Below are positions 11,484 through 22,082 of a stretch of 64,000 bases of DNA, piece after piece (within the stretch, counting starts at the first letter, position 1; each line of letters opens with the position of its first letter). The notes under the pieces were generated by a model. It worked only from the letters and a program-made list of their open reading frames with translations. It had not been told where the DNA came from and did no database searches. The translations under genes and the position numbers were made by a program. This DNA is from Anthostomella pinea (taxonomy: Eukaryota > Ascomycota > Sordariomycetes > Xylariales > Xylariaceae), in the NCBI GenBank assembly GCA_963556695.1, contig CAUWAG010000020.1, positions 5,332,001 to 5,396,000 of the forward strand, written 5' to 3'.

Positions 11484-12004
11484 TGGCGAAATATTTGAAA
11501 ACACTAATCGTCACCGTTTCTAGCTGATCCAACGAAATAGGGGTACTCCATGAACATATCAAGATGATAGAAGCCGATACTATAGTCAGACTGGAGTCAT
11601 GATGCGAGAAGTTCAAGTCAGAACCTGTGGCCCGCACGGGGAGATTCGGGGCTGTCGAAGCACCCCCTCGATGGCCGCCTTGTACGAGTATATGCCTCCC
11701 CAAGGCAAACAATCACGGCCTCTCATCCTGACGACGTGATACCGCAGCAATATCGGAATTCCCGTTTTGATATGCGGAGAAGCCTGCGTTGGTGTAACGA
11801 ACAGCATGTCTGTCCTACCAAGGGCGCGGGAGAGGGCATCGAGGCGCCACCCAAGTCCGGAGTGCAGTTCACTCGGCCTAGGAGGCTCATGGTCACAGCA
11901 ATCGTAAAGTGAATCGGTACGGTTTCTCAAGATGGTTTCTCGTATTGAGATATATATACGTAATAGTACTATATACAAGAAGCGAAGTGAAAGTGGCAGG
12001 TTAA
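11484..12004. other. 3' flank of the cellobiose dehydrogenase gene
   Basis: No supportable gene. A minus-strand open frame across 11613-12060 is a read-through of the cellobiose dehydrogenase last intron and 3' flank rather than a protein. Confidence 0.5.
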
Positions 12005-15000
12005 TCACACGCACTAGCCATGGGTTAGCGACCGAAATCCAACATGCCATAGGAAGCACGCTTACCTGATGATAGTAATCGTTCTGGTACGTGCAAGTAG
12101 TGCCAGACGCACACTGGAAGCTGCCAGTGTACCCCAACCCACCGCACTGGGAGTACTGCGCTTGAGCTGTCGCAGGGGTCAAGGCAAGAATACGTTCAGA
12201 GGCATGCTCAGCAGCAATGACGATGTAGGCCGAGGGGTTGGTGCTGACTTGGCCAGGGAAGATACTCGCATCGACGACAAACAGGTTGTCAGTGCCGTAG
12301 ACCCTGGTATCCAAGTCGACCACAGCTGAACCGGAGTTCACTCGGCCATCATCAGTTCCCAGTTTATTTGTTCCTGCTCTGGTCAATTCTGCTTTCGACT
12401 CGCTCACCGGTGAGGCTACTTACCAATCCAGTGGTTCGAACGTCGGTTGGTGTATGAGACCAGCATCTGTGGATGATCAATTGTTACTCTCCAAAGAAGT
12501 GGGGATCACGACTCACATTGTTGACAAAGTCTTCTACAGTCGTGTTGGCTGGGGGGTATGTCCAAGTGAGCCCTTCGACATTGGCGAGGGCTGCCTGAAG
12601 GTTCTTGATTCCTTGGATAACAGCCTGAACGTCATTCTCGTCATGCAGATACGGTAGCGTCGAAACCACCGTTGTCAGAGCCGCTGTGATGGTCATGCGA
12701 CCTCTGGACGTGGCACCTCGCCCCAAATATTGGCTCATAGTCATGGCGGCTGCACCAGTCAGTAGGAGAACCACCTAGAAGAAAGATAAACTTACTTCCA
12801 TCGGGTGTTCCGTCACTGCCTTCGACTCTGGCCGTCCACTGCAGCTGTCGGACAATACCATCGGCGCCAGTAATCTCGTCCCAGAACCTGCACCATGTCA
12901 GATAGCACTGGGATGGGATGGAAAGTCGATCGACTCACATTGGGCCAATGTTTGGTGCCGCCTGAGTAAGAATGCCAAATCGCGAATCTAAGATCAAAGT
13001 CAGCCTGACAATCCCATCGAAGAGCCAAGAAGGATCTGGGTTTACCCAGGTATAGGTTCTCGTCGGTGACGTTTGGATCGGTGTAAGCTTCGTAGAAGTC
13101 ATAGAAGACAACATCAGGATGTTCGATGACAGTATCAGTCTAGTGCAGAACATCAGCGTCAGAAGAGGTACCGGAAGCAAGTGACACAAACGTTAGTGTG
13201 GTCCTCCAAGTTGTAGCCCACTGGAAGATCGATCCAAGAGCTGTTGGAAATCATAGTTGGTCCATCGGTCGAGGTCTGAACAACCTCGAGTTGGTCTGTA
13301 GGACCAATTCCACCTGATGGTGTCAGATTATGTTCAGTATCGCACAGGAGGAGCACTCACTTCGCATCAGGATTTTAGCTGAGCCAAATGTTCCAGCAGA
13401 GAGGATCACACGACCAGATGTCGCTGTGACGTTGACCAGACCCGCGTAACCACCATCCATGTATGCCTCGACTTCGACACCTGTGATGTGGCCGCCAGTC
13501 CGAATCACGCGTTTGACCGCGGTGTTCATCCATAGGTCGAAATTGGTTCGTGCGTTAGCAGAGACGAGGTAAGTAGCCATAGGTCCTCCTCTTTCGCCAT
13601 GGGAAAACATGTAGGGGGTGTGAGAGAACGTCTTATTCTTCTCATTGGGAACGTCGTTAGCCGTGACGTTGGTCCATCCGCCAGCTGCAAGTCCGCCTGC
13701 GAGGACTTCGAAGCCTTGCTGGAGATACCGTTTACCGTCTAGCGAAGGCGTGTCAGTACCCGGGATCCGCGAGAACACACGCTCAGTCGCAGCAGTCATG
13801 TCGTCAGCCTGCCACCCGGCAGGGAAGTTGTAATCCCAGTCCAACCCGTAGGGCTTATCAGATTATCAGCACGCATCCGAGCTGGCGCCATCACGGAGTA
13901 CATACCTTCCACCACAATCCTGCGTTGATAGCAGTACCTCCGCCAAGCACACAACCGGCCATCTGGTCAGTATCCGCGCAGGCGATACCAGCCGAGTCAT
14001 GCCAGATCTGATTACACAATCCTGGTACATCGAACCGGGTCAGGTTCGTACCATCGAGCCAATCTGGGCCCAGAGTACCACCCCATCGCCCTGAACTTGG
14101 CGGGCCCTTCTCAATCAGCAGGACGCTGTGGCCTGCCTCGCTCAACTTGTCAGCGATGGGGATTCCGCCGGCGCCGCCACCAACCACGATATAGTCATAG
14201 GACCCAGTCGGTACCGGAATTCCCGTAGCGGTAGCAGTAGGGGTAGCAGAAGTAGTAGTAGCAGTGGTCGTAGGTGGTGTGCTGGCACAGCTTCCGGTCA
14301 CGGTAGCAGTGGCCAAGGCTGCCCACTCCGTGTAGGATGGGTTGGCTACGCCGGTTTCGAGGGCTGCCCCCCAGATGCCCTGTCCATTGTCGTGCTGGAC
14401 GATGTCAACGTCGTCAGGACAACTCGGGTTTCCTGGGGAAGGGAAAGCATTGCACCAGCCCAGCACCAAGGAACCGCCACTAGTCGATGCAGAGCCCGAA
14501 GCTCCATCTTGATTCCACGAGAGACAGTTTTGGCATCGGAAGATCAAGGTGTAATCCGTGTCGGTTACGGTAGCCGAGATTTGAGTCAACGACGCATTGC
14601 CCGTGTACACTTCGGGGAGGACATATCCAGTGGCAAATCGGAAAGAAGTCAAGATCTGATCTTCATACGGCCAGGCCATCAGAAGCAGACTGTTTGTCAT
14701 TGGGCCACCCAAGGATACACCGCACCACCCTGTCGCGGTAGTACTGTTGGAGCCACATTGCTGTCGCGACGGTCAGCAAGCAGTCATGAAGCACAGTCGT
14801 CGGGTGGTCTGACTAGAATTCCGATGAACTCGTCTGCGTCGGTCGTGAGAGCATCCGCTGGTAGTGCCACACCGAATGTCAGGCCTCCCCAGGTCGAAAC
14901 TCCAGTACCACCTGCTGCTGTATCGGGTACAGTCCAAGTGTCGAACACGATGCCCGTCCCGCTATCCGTGTAGACGGTAGGTGTGCTCGATTGGCCAAGG

Positions 15001-15111
15001 CATTGCGGCACGTCTGCGTCTCATTAGTAAATACTAACGAATACATCGGAGAGGCGGCGCACATAAACCAGCTGCCAGAAGCAGTGCGGTGAAGGGATTG
15101 AGACGACCCAT
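12005..15111 (-). CDS. cdh: Cellobiose dehydrogenase with cytochrome and CBM1 domains
   Basis: Twelve exons on the minus strand sum to 2541 nt, about 846 residues: 15111-15069 (donor alternative at 15063), 15013-14814, 14760-13906, 13853-13361, 13313-13192, 13139-13046, 12987-12939, 12887-12796, 12749-12517, 12466-12424, 12373-12066, 12013-12005. Most introns are 46-58 nt. The N-terminus MGRLNPFTALLLAA is a secretion signal. Residues up to about 235 match the AA8 cytochrome b domain, with Met109 (LLLMAW) and His204 (IVQHDNG) at the expected haem-ligand positions. A Ser/Thr/Pro linker follows. The AA3_1 GMC flavodehydrogenase begins with the FAD motif VVGGGAGG near 275-282 and includes SGIGP and the active-site His739 in SNHWIG. 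The C-terminal CBM1 (QCGGLGYTGSFQCASGTTC) binds cellulose. The secreted enzyme oxidises cellobiose and donates electrons to lytic polysaccharide monooxygenases. Family identity is very secure. Confidence 0.95.
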
Positions 15112-15910
15112 GATGCCGGTAGCGTGCTGGCAACGTTATATCGGTGACGGAAATCAGAGAGGCTGCCAGGTCAAGCAGAGGTATATGCACCGGCCATGGC
15201 TTAAATAGATCTAGTGAAGCACGGCAACCCAGAGCCAACAACCAGCATGTATGTGACCACTGAGGCATGCCTGGTTGTGACGCTGTGGGTACTTCCTACA
15301 TGTGCTCTCCGAATGGAGGAAATACTCTCGCCGGCTGAACATGGTAGCAAGCGGAAGAGCTGCTCGGTATCAGCCGAGAGTGTGCATCACATATAGGAAT
15401 TAATTGATCACAGAGGGTGTGTACCAGATCCAAGGCGGACGGCAGCCGCGAAAACCAGGGAGCTGGACGCATCTGTGATTGCAAGGACCATCTGCAGGAA
15501 CGGCCTAGAACACGGAGGTGATCCCACGGCCCAACAACGCGTCTTTTCCATCATCCATGTCGGCTTGGCCAATCTAGGCGAAGCATGCGCGGAGCACTCC
15601 CATGCATGGCGCCTCGTGGCCAGCAACACCTTAGCCTGATCCGTCCGGTCGTTCAGCAGGAACGGACCAACATCATGGAAAGGGAAGAGAAGTCGTGGGA
15701 GGGCGACCGGGGTTCTTGGCTAAATGGGGCGACTTGCCCGATCTGTTCACGGAGCGTGCTGGCACGTCTGCTCCGCGGGCCGAAATAAGCGGAGAGCGGC
15801 CCGTTCTCCGTCATGCTCCGTCTAGCCACACCTAGCCACATCCAAGCCACACTCAAGCCACATAATCTCGGCAGCTGCTGGCGTCAGTAACCCTGAAATA
15901 CCCTCTACAC
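15112..15910. other. Intergenic region upstream of cdh, downstream of the AlkB-like gene
   Basis: This stretch contains the promoter of the minus-strand cdh gene and the 3' end region of the AlkB-like gene. I see no coding sequence with family features and no repeats. Confidence 0.55.
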
Positions 15911-18900
15911 CTAGAGCAACTTCGACCCATCGTAGCCGTAATCATCCGGCTTCACCTCATACCTAGGCCGCTCGTGCTCCTTGAGATGGTGCTCCAGGAC
16001 CGTGCGGCAAGTAAGCGCGAACCGCAAGTAACCCTCCGGCACGACCTTGTGCTCTAAATACTTCTGGATGTCATACCCATCCATCAAGACGATGTCGCCG
16101 TGGCCAAGGGTCACGGTCACAAGATCGTCGGGGTTCTTATTGCGCTTGTCGTATATGCCAATCTCCTTTGGGATCTCCTTCTGCCGACGCCGGTAAGCAG
16201 CCCTGTCGGACTCCTTTAAAGGCTGGAGCTCAGTCCACGCCCGGTGCCGTTTCTCGTACTCCATACTGCCCAGCAGAGGCTCGTCGGCGGTCAGAACGCC
16301 TGTCTTGGAGCAGCCGACGAAGTGCTTCTTCTTCATGCGCATGTGCATCTTGGCTTTGCCACCCAGCGAGAGAGTGGCGATGCGTGGACCAAGACCTTCC
16401 TCGCCGTCATCGTGGTATTCGATCTTCTGGCCCTCCATGTAAGCGAAGACCAGCTCCTCGTTGAAGTCAGTCTCAGTTGATTGATCGGCCAGGAATTCCT
16501 TCGCAGCCCAATTCAGGCGCGAGCGGCATGCTCTCACGGCCAACGGTGCGTCCTCGAAAGACTTGCTGGCGCCGCTGGCCACGAACTTATATGGCATGCC
16601 ATAGTTCATAGAGAAAGCTGTCATGAAGTCGCCGTCTTCCACCTCTAGCTTCTTGCCCGTGGCTTGGTCTACCTCCTCCACATCACCGTTGTTGAGCGTG
16701 GACATCTGCTCTGCTGGTGGCGTCAGGAGCTTTACCTTCCCAGTGCCCTTGCGCTGAGACGCCCGTGTCACCTCTCCTTCCATACTTCCAGACACCTTTC
16801 CGCCAACAAACCTGCGCCGCTCGAGGCCCATGTCGACAATCTGAATCTCGGCCAACATAGCGTCAGGCCCGTCAGGTTGCTCTTGGTTGATGATCTTGTT
16901 GGCCACCGCGTGGACGAAGCAGCCTTCGACCCCAGTAAAGGTGTACCTGTAAACCTTATAGTGATGCGTGTATCGGATCTGCACGTTCACACCAGCCTTG
17001 TGCTTGTTGCAGCCCAGCGCTGGGCCGTCGCCAAGAGACTCCCATGGGTTGTGGAGGTTTGCCGGCATGACCGGCTGATGTTGCACATGTAGCGCCCAAT
17101 TACAATCCGGATTTTCGCACTGCCAACCCGTGAACTTATAGCGCTGATTACATCTCCCACACTCTGGACAGCAGACTCCGCGGGTGTTGATGTACGTGAG
17201 GTTGTCGCCAACAGTCTTGCCAATGGTCGGAAGCCGAGGCCTAACATCGAATGGCTCGATCTCGACGTCCCACCTTGTTCGTGTAAGGAGATACGCAGGG
17301 TTGTACTCGAGCTTGCCGCATGGTGCTTCTTTGCCGTCGTCCAGCTGCCAGAAATGATGGCAGGTGGGGTTCAAACACATCCATGACTCGAGATAGACCT
17401 GTGGGTGCCGCTGGTCACATGCAGTGCAAGTCTTTTCGAAGAGGGCCTCGAGTCCTGCTGTGTTTGGCATATCGATCGACTTGGGTGCGTGCCAGGCTGG
17501 CACCTCGTCGCTGCCGAGCCTCTCAAACCGGTACTTGATGGTTGTCCAGTTCTTTTTGCCCTTTCCGGCAGTCTTCTCGGCCCAGACTGCGACAGGCTTG
17601 AACCATCCTAGCACGCAATACTTATGCGGCATCTTGGACAACGCGCCCGTGTTCTTGTTACCACAGATAACAATCAATGGATTTTGGAGCACGATGTCGT
17701 TGATCACAGCTAGTACTTGCGATTCATCGAGCTTCTGGTCCTTCACTTGCAGCATTGAACCTATGCTGCTGTCTGACTCCATGCCACCTCCGGCGCGGGC
17801 GATGATCACGTCCGAGTCCATGTACTCGCGGCAGTGACCGACACCGTCGAACAAAAAGGCATACGCATGACCATCTTTGGAATGGCAGCCACCCTGTGGC
17901 TTCTTAAAGTATGGTACCGTCTCGCACAAGGCTTGACGGCTGTCGGCCCAGACCCTTGGCTGGCCTTGCGGTGCGTCCTTCTCTGCAAGTGGCTTGCGGT
18001 AGGTGAGTGCTCGGGATAGTTTCAACAGCTCCGGATTCATATCTGTTACCACTGAAGACCCGTTGTCACTATCCTGAGTACCCGGAGGTGATGGGTAGGC
18101 CGCAGCGACGGGTGATAGCTCAGCCGTTTGTGCTTGGCTTTCCGTACTCCCCTCTCCATCTTGTGGCACGGTTGGGACGGTGTCTCCAACTGCCCCGTTC
18201 GCGATCGATGCAACATGCTCATCAAGCGAGACTTGTTTGCTCTCCTGCAGGTTTGCTGCTGGGCAAAGCCTCTCTGGTTTGCTCTCCTCAGCAGCGTCTG
18301 ACGCCTGCTGTGACTGCACATCCTTGAACAAGTGCTCTTCGTCTTGCGGGATGCCTATGGCGGTGTCATCGGCCGCTTGGTCCGCCCCTGTTGCATTGCT
18401 CTCATTCGACGTGGTCTGCTCGCTTCGCTTTGGCTCTGCTGCCGAGGTAAGTCGTGAGGCCTGCTGTTGGTCCGCCTCAGAGGCTAATTCCGCGTCGAGC
18501 AACTCGTCCTCATCCAGCTCCGAACTAGGCTCGCTGCCGTCCATAGCAGCTCCGTCATCGTCTTTCGCCTCCGGAGCCAGCTTGTCTGCAACAAGCGTGC
18601 GACTGCTGGCAATGCTGTCATGCGGAGACATTTGAATGTCTACGGGCCCATGCCCGCCAGTTCCTCCTGCGACGGCCTCTGGTTTCTCTGGTACAACTCG
18701 CTCATGGTCCAGAGAAGGCTGCTCAGCTACGTCTGCTGCGGTGCTTACCTCCGGTGCTGGCGTCTTAGCTCTTGATGGCCGTGCAATCCTCTGCTTCTTT
18801 GCTGGTGGTTGTCCATTCGCACTGGTTCGCTTCCGACCCTTCGCTGCGTTGGCCAGAAAGTTACCAGCGTCGATCGCCTGGGTCTGCATACTATCTGTTG

Positions 18901-18976
18901 AATTGTAGTCTGGCCTCTGGCTTACAGATGCTTTGATAGCATTGCGCAATGAACTGCGCTGTGCCTGGAAACCCAT
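15911..18976 (-). CDS. Large AlkB-like 2-oxoglutarate/Fe(II) dioxygenase with Cys-rich zinc regions
   Basis: A single uninterrupted frame of about 1021 residues; the first ATG (18976) gives MGFQAQRSSLRNAIKASVS. Residues 1-330 are disordered, Ser/Ala/Glu-rich, with basic nuclear-signal-like stretches (KGRKRTSANGQPPAKKQRIA). The middle holds two Cys/His groups likely to bind zinc (CTACDQRH...CLNPTCHHFW and CCPECGRC...CENPDC). The C-terminal third is the dioxygenase: KIEYHDDGEEGLGPRIATLS near residue 850 supplies the HxD iron pair, HGDIVLMDG and YLEHKV near 970 supply the distal His, and RFALTCR supplies the 2-oxoglutarate-binding Arg. AlkB-fold enzymes demethylate nucleic acids or proteins. This long fungal form has no proven substrate that I know of; a nuclear role is inferred from the basic N-terminus. 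Confidence 0.85.
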   Translation of the reverse strand: MGFQAQRSSLRNAIKASVSQRPDYNSTDSMQTQAIDAGNFLANAAKGRKRTSANGQPPAKKQRIARPSRAKTPAPEVSTAADVAEQPSLDHERVVPEKPEAVAGGTGGHGPVDIQMSPHDSIASSRTLVADKLAPEAKDDDGAAMDGSEPSSELDEDELLDAELASEADQQQASRLTSAAEPKRSEQTTSNESNATGADQAADDTAIGIPQDEEHLFKDVQSQQASDAAEESKPERLCPAANLQESKQVSLDEHVASIANGAVGDTVPTVPQDGEGSTESQAQTAELSPVAAAYPSPPGTQDSDNGSSVVTDMNPELLKLSRALTYRKPLAEKDAPQGQPRVWADSRQALCETVPYFKKPQGGCHSKDGHAYAFLFDGVGHCREYMDSDVIIARAGGGMESDSSIGSMLQVKDQKLDESQVLAVINDIVLQNPLIVICGNKNTGALSKMPHKYCVLGWFKPVAVWAEKTAGKGKKNWTTIKYRFERLGSDEVPAWHAPKSIDMPNTAGLEALFEKTCTACDQRHPQVYLESWMCLNPTCHHFWQLDDGKEAPCGKLEYNPAYLLTRTRWDVEIEPFDVRPRLPTIGKTVGDNLTYINTRGVCCPECGRCNQRYKFTGWQCENPDCNWALHVQHQPVMPANLHNPWESLGDGPALGCNKHKAGVNVQIRYTHHYKVYRYTFTGVEGCFVHAVANKIINQEQPDGPDAMLAEIQIVDMGLERRRFVGGKVSGSMEGEVTRASQRKGTGKVKLLTPPAEQMSTLNNGDVEEVDQATGKKLEVEDGDFMTAFSMNYGMPYKFVASGASKSFEDAPLAVRACRSRLNWAAKEFLADQSTETDFNEELVFAYMEGQKIEYHDDGEEGLGPRIATLSLGGKAKMHMRMKKKHFVGCSKTGVLTADEPLLGSMEYEKRHRAWTELQPLKESDRAAYRRRQKEIPKEIGIYDKRNKNPDDLVTVTLGHGDIVLMDGYDIQKYLEHKVVPEGYLRFALTCRTVLEHHLKEHERPRYEVKPDDYGYDGSKLL

Positions 18977-19719
18977 TTTGACGATCTCCGAGATAGTCAC
19001 AGTGAGTCTGTGATGTCAATGGTTGAATGAAGAAGCCGGGCGTGGCACAAGCGATGTTCCGGTCGCGCTTCCGGCTGAGCACAGACGATTCGGGCTGACG
19101 TTTAATGTGATAGCGGGGTCGCCTCGCATTGGGGAGGAGACGAAGCTGAACTTGGGGTTGTATAGAAACAGAAGTAGATGGTGGTGAGTACTATACATAT
19201 ACCGTCGAACTCAATGCCACGCTAGACAGATGCCATATTCGATGATGCGATGGCGTTCCAAGTGTTGGACGAGGTCGTGGAGACCCTTCAGCTAAGCTCC
19301 ATGTCCTATGACTGTCCAGCTTTCCAGTGCGTAACGACGCTAGTTCTTCTCCAGATCGTTGACTTCGTGTTCCCAACCCAGCAGATTGAGATGATATCGA
19401 TGTTGTGGAATCAATTCAGGCTCTGCCACAACCTTGAGCAAATAAAAAAATAAAAATTTGGTGGCTCATGGCTGAACTCTGTTCGTCTTCTCCCTCAACC
19501 TCAACGCCACTATCTCCAGATCGTGGAACTCAACTGCTAATTGTTCTTCGGACCTGACATAATGAGCGATAAGCTGCTTGTACTCGTAATTTTTCTTTCT
19601 GTCCCACTGGCACGGCGCTTGCGTAAAGGTCCTGGGGAGCCCGTAGTTCCAGCATTTTGATTGTGGACATCGTGACTGGAGGTCGGGGTGAATGTCTACC
19701 TCGCGAGAAGTTGGCCGCG
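18977..19719. other. Intergenic region upstream of the AlkB-like gene
   Basis: Promoter region of the minus-strand AlkB-like gene followed by gene-free DNA. No feature stands out except a short A/T run near 19441-19457. Confidence 0.5.
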
Positions 19720-20240
19720 CCTGACGGCAGTTGAACGTAGAGGCGGGTGGAATTGGCCTAGAGGCGTGAGGGTAGCGACCTTGAGGTCAGGCTCGGTAAC
19801 CACCTACGTTGGATCTGAAAAATAGACTAGATTGCGAAGAGGCTCATAGTAAGGTATGATAGCCGGGTTTGAGAGTACCAAAAGGCGTAATGAAGGGTCG
19901 ATGATAGGGACTCGAAACTGTAGCTTTCCTGGGCGAATGTCGTAGTAGCCGACGCCGGTTAAGTTTAAATGTCCAAAATCGCATCAACAGAGTGGTTATG
20001 TTGCTAAGGTTCCGATCTTAACTGGCAAGAGAATTGAATTAATTGGAAAGAAGGTGGAAACAGTGGGTTACATAGTCGTCAAAGTGCTGAGAGCCTAAGG
20101 CACCATTAGGCGGTCAAGGCGATGAGAATTCTGCCACGATCCCAAGACCATAGCAACGCAATCAGTAGTCGCGCACGGACCCAAATAATTTATATGAAGT
20201 CTGGTTCTTTCTCTGCGAACCGTTTTCATATCTCTTGAAT
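19720..20240. repeat. Diverged direct repeat, copy A
   Basis: Blocks here recur in order in copy B about 1.4-1.7 kb downstream. These are an AACCACCTACGTTGG block (19798 versus 21209), a CCGGG...GTAATG(A/G)AGG block (19863 versus 21270), a GAATTCTGCCAC block (20127 versus 21800) and a GTCGCGCACGG-like block (20168 versus 21854). The copies differ by many substitutions and indels, so the duplication is old. No protein is encoded. Confidence 0.6.
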
Positions 20241-21169
20241 TCTTCCTTTAGAAGCACCTGACGCGGCATCGATTCGAACAGGCTTCTTCCAGTCATCTAC
20301 AAACCCGTTACCCATCCACACCACAAGGTACGCATAGAGTCCGATCATACCCTCACTCTATGACACATCAATCTCAGCCTTATATTCTTCTCACTTGAGA
20401 GAAAACTTGCCACCCTCGCTGTCACATGCCCAATCTTCCGGCATAGGCAAACCATTGACAATGATTTCCGCAGCCAACAATTTTAACCCCAGGCATCAGG
20501 CCAGGAACTAAAGTCGGCATGAATTGAGACATACTGGTATATATTCATATTTCAGACTTGCCAGATTTCATCCACCCCTTCATTTTATCTGTTCCACATG
20601 AATCCGTCCCACCCCGACATCGCCCGTTACCCGCAACGTCAACGTTTTGGAACCTTGAGGTGACTAAAGACGAATCTATCACCACTAACACGCAGTGTTC
20701 TTTAGGCGATACCAACATACCAGGAGCACGAGCACGTCGGGACTCTCCACATACATTCGACAGTGACATGAGCCGTCTGCAGGTAAGCTCCCCTTTCAGT
20801 CCATAGCCTTTCCAAAATCACACTAACATCGTATGAGGATGACCGAATTTTTGAAGCCCAGTAACGCACGTCAATTCTGCTTTCACGCTTTTACTCCAAT
20901 ACGAAAGGCTAGGGTTTGCTGCATGAGTTCATCGACAGTCCCGCGATGGCTGGCGTCCCCAGGCCCCACCCCTCTCTCTCCCCAAACGAGAGCTCGTGGC
21001 TATGGTTGTGGTTGTCAAAGGCCGACTAGTCGGCAATGGTGCACGCCTATCGGTCAAGCAGTTGCACTCCCACCCAAGACCGTGTCATACCCCGTGGGCA
21101 TGAGTCTAGATGGGTTGAACGTGGTCTTTATGAGGCTGATTTCAGGCGCACTGGTTACGGAGTGATTTC
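20241..21169. other. Gene-free DNA between the two diverged repeat copies
   Basis: No convincing gene. A short ATG frame at 20768 followed at once by a donor-like GTAAGC looked like a first exon, but no downstream exon of a recognisable family could be joined to it. Confidence 0.45.
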
Positions 21170-21910
21170 TCGCTTCTTTGAAATTAACGGCTTGAGGTAA
21201 CGTTCGAAAACCACCTACGTTGGGTTTGGTCGATAGAGTAGGCAATAGGGTTGATGGTAAAATACGGAACCCGGGGGTTGCAAGCACCCAGAGGTGTAAT
21301 GGAGGTCCGGTAGTTGGGAATTCAAACTGTAACTTGTCGGGTTGAACGTCGCAGCAGCCTTCAGGTCCGAATGCCTGGGGTATGGTTTCTGGAAAGGACT
21401 TTAAGTTGGGAATATTCACGTGTGAAGGGCTATAAATTGTGGGAAACACGTAGAAGCTCTCAAGCAAGTGATATGCTTATATTTCATGGTGAGCTGGCCG
21501 GAATGTTGTTTGAAGGTGGATCATACCTTATAAATGTGTTTATGCGTATCAGGTAAAAGTTTGATGCTGTTATCCCTTGCATGATCTTCCCCAGCCTTTC
21601 CATGTAAGGTGGTAGGCGCGGCCACGGTTGAACGTCAAGATGTATGATTGAAATGGCCCAAGTGCTAAGTTTTGGCCTAGAATCTTTATGGGGAGAATAT
21701 ACCGATTCTGGAAAAGCATGGAAGAAGGCAGCTGATTATATAGTCTATCGGCTCTAGAATGTGGAGAGCCTGGGGCATTCCGGGCGGTAAGGGTGAGGAG
21801 AATTCTGCCACAAGCTTAAGACAATTGGGAGGAATTGCGACCCACCAATTGATCGCGCACGGCCTCCTATTTTCTATAAAGTCTTCTTTTCCGTCACTGA
21901 AATACATTTT
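21170..21910. repeat. Diverged direct repeat, copy B
   Basis: Second copy of the sequence at 19720-20240, longer by insertions in its middle. It ends about 170 bases before the start of the broken gene at 22083, so it may have been that gene's upstream region and copy A a displaced duplicate. Confidence 0.6.
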
Positions 21911-22082
21911 CTCTCTTGATCGTCTCTCACTTCTTGATTGGTACTAAACATCACACCTTGACCTCAAGCCTTGGCCGAGCACCTTGACCTTACTCCTCGA
22001 CCTCGGCACTTCCACATCAGACCTTGTCCTCACACTTCAACATCACAATTCGACATCACACTTTGACCTTCGAGGTTACGAC

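Noticed and set aside
11613..12407. Minus-strand 264-residue frame at the end of cdh as a separate gene
   Set aside because: It is the penultimate cdh exon read through the last intron and into the 3' flank; splicing at 12065/12014 completes the CBM1.
18007..18908. Plus-strand Ser/Cys-rich frames opposite the AlkB-like N-terminus
   Set aside because: Low-complexity mirror images of the disordered region of the minus-strand gene; no independent motif.
20768..20830. Possible first exon MSRLQ with a GTAAGC donor
   Set aside because: No downstream exon with coding features could be joined.
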